This document shows, one piece after another, positions 51,272 through 54,300 of a stretch of DNA of 54,300 bases. The translations under genes were made by a program, and so were the position numbers. Position 1 is the first letter of the stretch; each line of letters begins with the position of its first letter. The DNA is taken from contig CAJJPX010000006.1 of NCBI GenBank assembly GCA_905193755.1, positions 1 through 54,300 of the forward strand. Direction: 5' to 3'. Under the pieces are notes generated by a model. The model worked only from the letters and a program-made list of their open reading frames with translations, did not search any database and was not told the DNA's origin. The stretch comes from an uncultured Clostridium sp. (GTDB lineage: Bacteria > Bacillota_I > Bacilli_A > RF39 > UBA660).

Positions 51272-52740
51272 GAACTAGACATTTGTACTTTTTTAGCTTG
51301 AACAACTTGATCAAGTAAACCAAAACATTCAGTATTAACTTCACTAATAATTTGTTGTCTTGTTTTTTCTCTATCTACAACTTCTACTTTACCACCTTTA
51401 CTAGCAATATATTTAGAAGCATAAGTACCTAGTGTTCCAATCAAACCTTTAATTTTATCAACACCTTCTAAATAAACATCTTTACTAATAGCACTTCCAC
51501 CAACTTTACCATCTTTATGTTTTCTTTTAAAAGCTGCATATCCACCAGTTAAATTAAATGAACTAAGCGATGCTAATAAATCGTCTCTCATAGAACCAAG
51601 TTCTTTATCATTACCTATAACAGAACCAACTAAATTACGATAACTTCTAACAGTACTCTCATATAATTTTTTATATGTTTGTGTCATTGTTTCTTCGTAT
51701 GCAATACCATTTCTTTTAGCAATAGATTCTTCTCTTTCTCTAAATTCTTTAAATACTTCAGAATCCATACCATTAAATTTTAAATCACCTAAAATTTGAA
51801 TTGTACTTGATAATTCGGTAGAAAACTCCTCAGAATCTACATAATGAGATTCGAAAGGTGCTATATTTGCTTTAGAATATGCAGCATCTTCTTTACTTTC
51901 AATAACAGCAAGTTTATTTACAGCTTGTGGCCCAAGAATATCAACAACAAATTTTTCTCTTTCCTCGCATAAATCATAAATTATTTGCGTAATTTCTTTA
52001 TATCTCTTAGAACCAGGTTTTGATTTATATAATTCCTCTTTTAATTTTTGAATTTTTAAATTGCACATGCAAATATCTTTTGTTGCAGGATTTGATAAAT
52101 AATGCATAGTAGTTTGATCAAAAGTAGTTCCTTTCTTTTTAGGCCCATTAGTTGGTTTAACAGGAGCTGGAGTGACTTTTTCAGTAGGTTTTTCTGCCGG
52201 CTTGACCTCAGGTTTTACTTCAGGTTTAGGTTCTTGTCTTGTAGGTGTAACATTAGCTTTTGGTACTTCCTTATTAACAGGTCTATCTATTTTTTTATCC
52301 ATTGATGTTAAAGAACGCATGTTTCCTCTAATTTTATTAAGTAAGTCATTAAGGGAAACTAATTCAGGCATTAGTTCATTAACTTCATCAACTATTTTAT
52401 TTATCTCTTTAATAGGCTTTTTAGCACTAACAGCAGCATTATATTTATTCTTCAAATCATTATATTTACTGAATAACTCATCTCTTCTTTTAGTAATATT
52501 CTCTTCAACACTTTTTAAATCTTGAACCCCATTTGAATTTGCGACACTTTTGTTAGCATTATATAAAAACATATATCTATTATATAATGCTTGAAACCTA
52601 GCATTAATTTCCGCATAGGCACTATCATTTGTAGAAAGAGAAACAAGCTTTTCTCTCAATTCAGTTAATTCACTATACATAGGAACCATAACATCACAAA
52701 TATTATCACTAATTAATTTAATTGTTTCTTTCTCTTTCAC
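51262..52740 (-). CDS. Large unknown cytoplasmic coiled-coil protein
   Basis: 492 residues, not recognised. Residues 1-150 form helices with coiled-coil character. A Pro/Lys/Glu-rich linker (about 155-210, with repeated EVKP/EKPTE) follows, then a helical C-terminal domain (about 215-490) containing KDICMCNLKIQKL and a Gly/Lys stretch FKRKHKDGKVGGSA. No signal or membrane helix. GTG start with AGAGGTG 5 bases upstream. Single-gene unit with terminator. The two-domain plus flexible-linker build suggests a scaffold or cell-division-associated role, but this is a guess. Confidence 0.78.
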   Translation of the reverse strand: MKEKETIKLISDNICDVMVPMYSELTELREKLVSLSTNDSAYAEINARFQALYNRYMFLYNANKSVANSNGVQDLKSVEENITKRRDELFSKYNDLKNKYNAAVSAKKPIKEINKIVDEVNELMPELVSLNDLLNKIRGNMRSLTSMDKKIDRPVNKEVPKANVTPTRQEPKPEVKPEVKPAEKPTEKVTPAPVKPTNGPKKKGTTFDQTTMHYLSNPATKDICMCNLKIQKLKEELYKSKPGSKRYKEITQIIYDLCEEREKFVVDILGPQAVNKLAVIESKEDAAYSKANIAPFESHYVDSEEFSTELSSTIQILGDLKFNGMDSEVFKEFREREESIAKRNGIAYEETMTQTYKKLYESTVRSYRNLVGSVIGNDKELGSMRDDLLASLSSFNLTGGYAAFKRKHKDGKVGGSAISKDVYLEGVDKIKGLIGTLGTYASKYIASKGGKVEVVDREKTRQQIISEVNTECFGLLDQVVQAKKVQMSSSRA

Positions 52741-52863
52741 TCTAGCACCTCTATACTATCTACAATAATAATAACATATTTTAATTACATATACAAACTA
52801 AAATACATAATTTTATTTATTTTTTTAAAACCAAATATTTCTGATATACTAATTTTCCATAAT

Positions 52864-52894
52864 AAAAGAAATAAATCACAATGGCTTATTTCTT
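52864..52894 (-). terminator. Terminator of mscS
   Basis: AAGAAATAA/TTATTTCTT arms with TTTATT tail on the minus strand, overlapping the gene's end. The 52741-52863 gap also holds the GTG gene's leader. Confidence 0.75.
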
Positions 52895-53692
52895 CATATG
52901 TACATCCATTTGAGGATAAGGAATTTCTATTCCATTTTTATCGAATGCTTTCTTAACATTTTCCATTATTCTAAAATATACATCCCAATAATCACTAGTA
53001 AGTGTCCAAGCTCTAAATACTATTCCGATAGATGAATCCTTATGAGATTTCACAGCTATTCTAATAGGCTCATCCTTAAGTATCTTTTCTTCATCATCAA
53101 GCACTTCTCTTAATACTTTTTTAACTTTATCAATATCTGAATTATAACTTACATCATATACTATATTTAACATTCTTGTTTTATTTGCTGTATAATTCGT
53201 AATATTTGAATTTGATAAAGTCCCATTAGGAAGTTGTATTGTAATATTATCTATTCCAACTATAGTAGTATAGAATAATGATATTGACTTTACTGTTCCC
53301 TCTTTTCCATTAGCTTCTATATAATCTCCAATAGTAAAAGGCTTAAATATAAGTAACATAATACCACCAGCTAAATTAGATAAGCCACCTTGAAGAGCTA
53401 AACCAACTGCAACAGCACAAGAGCCTAATATAGTTATTAATGAAGTCATAGGTATTCCAACAATACTAAGAACAGTTACAAATAATAATAACTTCAATGA
53501 TATAGTTATAAAACTAATAACAAAGCTCTTAATACTTGGATCTTCAAGTTTACTAAACTTTTTCTCCTTCTTAAGTACTTTCTCTATAGTTTTAATTATC
53601 TTATTACCTATAAGTAATATAATGATTGATATAACTAACTTAATACATAAATCAGTTCCACCTTCAATTAATTTTTCTAAAATCTTTTCCAT
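52886..53692 (-). CDS. mscS: Small-conductance mechanosensitive channel, MscS family
   Basis: 268 residues. Three membrane helices; the pore helix region is LGSCAVAVGLALQGGLSNLAGGIMLLIFKPFTIGDYIE, the MscS signature with Gly/Ala packing. The cytosolic beta and alpha/beta domains follow (TIQLPNGTLSNSNITNYT, ending IEIPYPQMDVHM). It releases solutes under hypo-osmotic shock. AGGAGTATGTT precedes the ATG. Own extended -10. Confidence 0.96.
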   Translation of the reverse strand: MEKILEKLIEGGTDLCIKLVISIIILLIGNKIIKTIEKVLKKEKKFSKLEDPSIKSFVISFITISLKLLLFVTVLSIVGIPMTSLITILGSCAVAVGLALQGGLSNLAGGIMLLIFKPFTIGDYIEANGKEGTVKSISLFYTTIVGIDNITIQLPNGTLSNSNITNYTANKTRMLNIVYDVSYNSDIDKVKKVLREVLDDEEKILKDEPIRIAVKSHKDSSIGIVFRAWTLTSDYWDVYFRIMENVKKAFDKNGIEIPYPQMDVHMKK

Positions 53693-53715
53693 AACATACT
53701 CCTAACTATATATAG

Positions 53716-53724
53716 ATTATAACA
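53716..53724 (-). promoter_or_regulatory. Extended -10 promoter of mscS
   Basis: TGTTATAAT on the minus strand, 24 bases upstream of the start. Confidence 0.6.
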
Positions 53725-53800
53725 TAAATTAATAACAATTAATAAATTTTTTATATTCTTTTGCATATTTATAGCATTTCTCCCTACATTTTTAAATATA

Positions 53801-53983
53801 TTATTGTTGCTCTTCTTTTTTAGTATCTTCTTTATCAAACATCAAAATAACATGTTCTCAATCGTCATCGATTTCTTTGTGCTGTTTCAAAGCCATTCTT
53901 CTTACTAGAGTTTTTTTCTTATTATTATAGTTAACCATAAAAATTTCTTTTTTTAATGATTTTTTCAAAAATTTTAATTTCAT
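53801..53983 (-). pseudogene. Small ORF interrupted by TGA
   Basis: Within a gene-poor gap (53693-54065) the minus strand has an ATG frame of 60 codons ending TAA, broken once by TGA at 53858-53860 (codon 42). The product would be basic at the start (MKLKFLKKSLKKE, LVRRMALKQHKE) and acidic at the end (FDKEDTKKEEQQ); reading TGA as Trp gives IDDDWEHVILMF. Only a weak GAG lies before the ATG. It may be a decayed small gene or chance. Confidence 0.35.
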
Positions 53984-54003
53984 CTCATAATAGTTTCTTA
54001 AAA

Positions 54004-54043
54004 CAAAGAAAGAACTCTTTAAAGTTTGACCTAAAGAGTTCTT
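54004..54043 (-). terminator. Terminator of the right-edge gene
   Basis: AAGAACTCTTTA/TAAAGAGTTCTT arms (12 bases), 10-base loop, T-rich tail on the minus strand. Confidence 0.85.
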
Positions 54044-54065
54044 AAATTCTAAGAATAAACAAATT

Positions 54066-54299
54066 TTATTTATTACTTAACTCATTAATTTTTGCTTCGT
54101 ATTCTTCTATAAGTTTTTGCGCTTTTTGTTTTTCCTTTTGTACTTCTTGTTTTTCCTTTTGTACTTCTTGTTTTTCCTTTTCTACTTCTTGTTTTTCCTT
54201 TTCTACTTCTTGTTTTTCCTTTTCTACTTCTTGAATTTGTTTATTTAGCTTTCTCATTCTTTCATTATGTTCTTGGTCTCTTAGTTTTTCTAAATACTC
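54066..54299 (-). CDS. C-terminal coiled-coil end of a gene running off the right edge
   Basis: An open frame enters from the right edge and reads EYLEKLRDQEHNERMRKLNKQ, followed by five QEVEKEK/QEVQKEK heptads and a short helical end ...EEYEAKINELSNK. The Met at 54257 is internal and has no ribosome binding site, so this is the tail of a longer protein. Similar charged heptad tails end Rpn/PD-(D/E)XK-type transposase-nucleases in gut Bacillota, but the catalytic domain is outside the window, so the family is a guess. Confidence 0.6.
   Translation of the reverse strand, partial: EYLEKLRDQEHNERMRKLNKQIQEVEKEKQEVEKEKQEVEKEKQEVQKEKQEVQKEKQKAQKLIEEYEAKINELSNK
54129..54233. repeat. Five 21-bp tandem repeats
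   Basis: Near-identical units encoding the QEVEKEK/QEVQKEK heptads; the low divergence makes copy number change by slippage likely. Confidence 0.85.
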
Positions 54300-54300
54300 T

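Noticed and set aside
1..54300. Reassignment of TGA to Trp (Mycoplasma code) for the whole genome
   Set aside because: Many Trp codons are TGG, and genes ending near 4373, 9132, 17436, 43318, 46130 and 48685 use TGA as stop, including a TGA TGA pair in frame with the next gene's start and an ATGA overlap.

Overview
The window is very AT-rich chromosomal DNA from a Gram-positive, low-GC bacterium of the Bacillota. It most resembles a genome-reduced, gut-type Bacilli lineage (RF39/Mollicutes-like); that placement is inference. Supporting signs are an SMC of only about 976 residues and a MetK of only 344, AGGAGG ribosome binding sites, an S-box (SAM-I) riboswitch, and gene order shared with Bacillus (rlmB-sigH, xerD-deoB, rnc-smc, lgt next to a YvlD-like gene). 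Surface proteins of BspA-repeat and TasA/camelysin type fit a host-associated lifestyle. The standard stop set applies: several genes end in TGA, one of them as an ATGA overlap and one as a TGA TGA pair. Most genes are on the minus strand.

Layout. 1-5.2 kb: two-component system beside an ABC exporter with an FtsX permease, plus a YbaK-type deacylase. 5.3-9.6 kb: acyltransferase-3, hemolysin III, nitroreductase, TtcA-like thiolase, a broken GNAT/VanY hybrid remnant and a CsaA-like protein. 9.8-13.1 kb: 23S rRNA methyltransferase, deoB, xerD. 13.1-15.4 kb: first TasA/BspA surface protein and a flippase-like membrane protein. 15.5-19.5 kb: rarA with a transglutaminase-like partner, dinD, a His/Ser/Gly-repeat small protein, tcdA. 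19.5-21 kb: a probable 6S RNA and the SAM riboswitch-metK unit. 21-25.2 kb: SpoVB-like flippase, two membrane proteins and the large BspA-repeat protein. 25.3-33.8 kb: tgt-queA, an unknown membrane protein, a fused MacB-like ABC transporter, thioredoxin-CvpA, and a third TasA-type surface protein.

33.9-38.4 kb is a plus-strand block: def, an unknown gene, a collagen-like protein translationally coupled to a glycosyltransferase, a phospholipase-C-like protein and an anchored extracellular protein. 38.5-43 kb: smc, rnc and a tandem pair of zinc-ribbon membrane proteins, one decayed. 43.1-44.2 kb: yidD coupled to a ZnuA-fold lipoprotein with no histidines. 44.2-54.3 kb: HipA-like kinase, ruvA-HAD-ruvB, rlmB-sigH, trxB-lgt-YvlD-like cluster, a long coiled-coil protein, an MscS channel, a degenerate small ORF and a partial coiled-coil protein at the right edge.

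Regulation looks compact. Fourteen copies of the extended -10 motif TGNTATAAT stand upstream of genes or RNAs, many within a few bases of the preceding gene's terminator, and once inside a terminator loop. Nothing here is a confirmed new system. The best leads are the collagen/glycosyltransferase pair, the YidD/histidine-free ZnuA pair, the rarA/transglutaminase-like pair and the His/Ser/Gly repeat protein.
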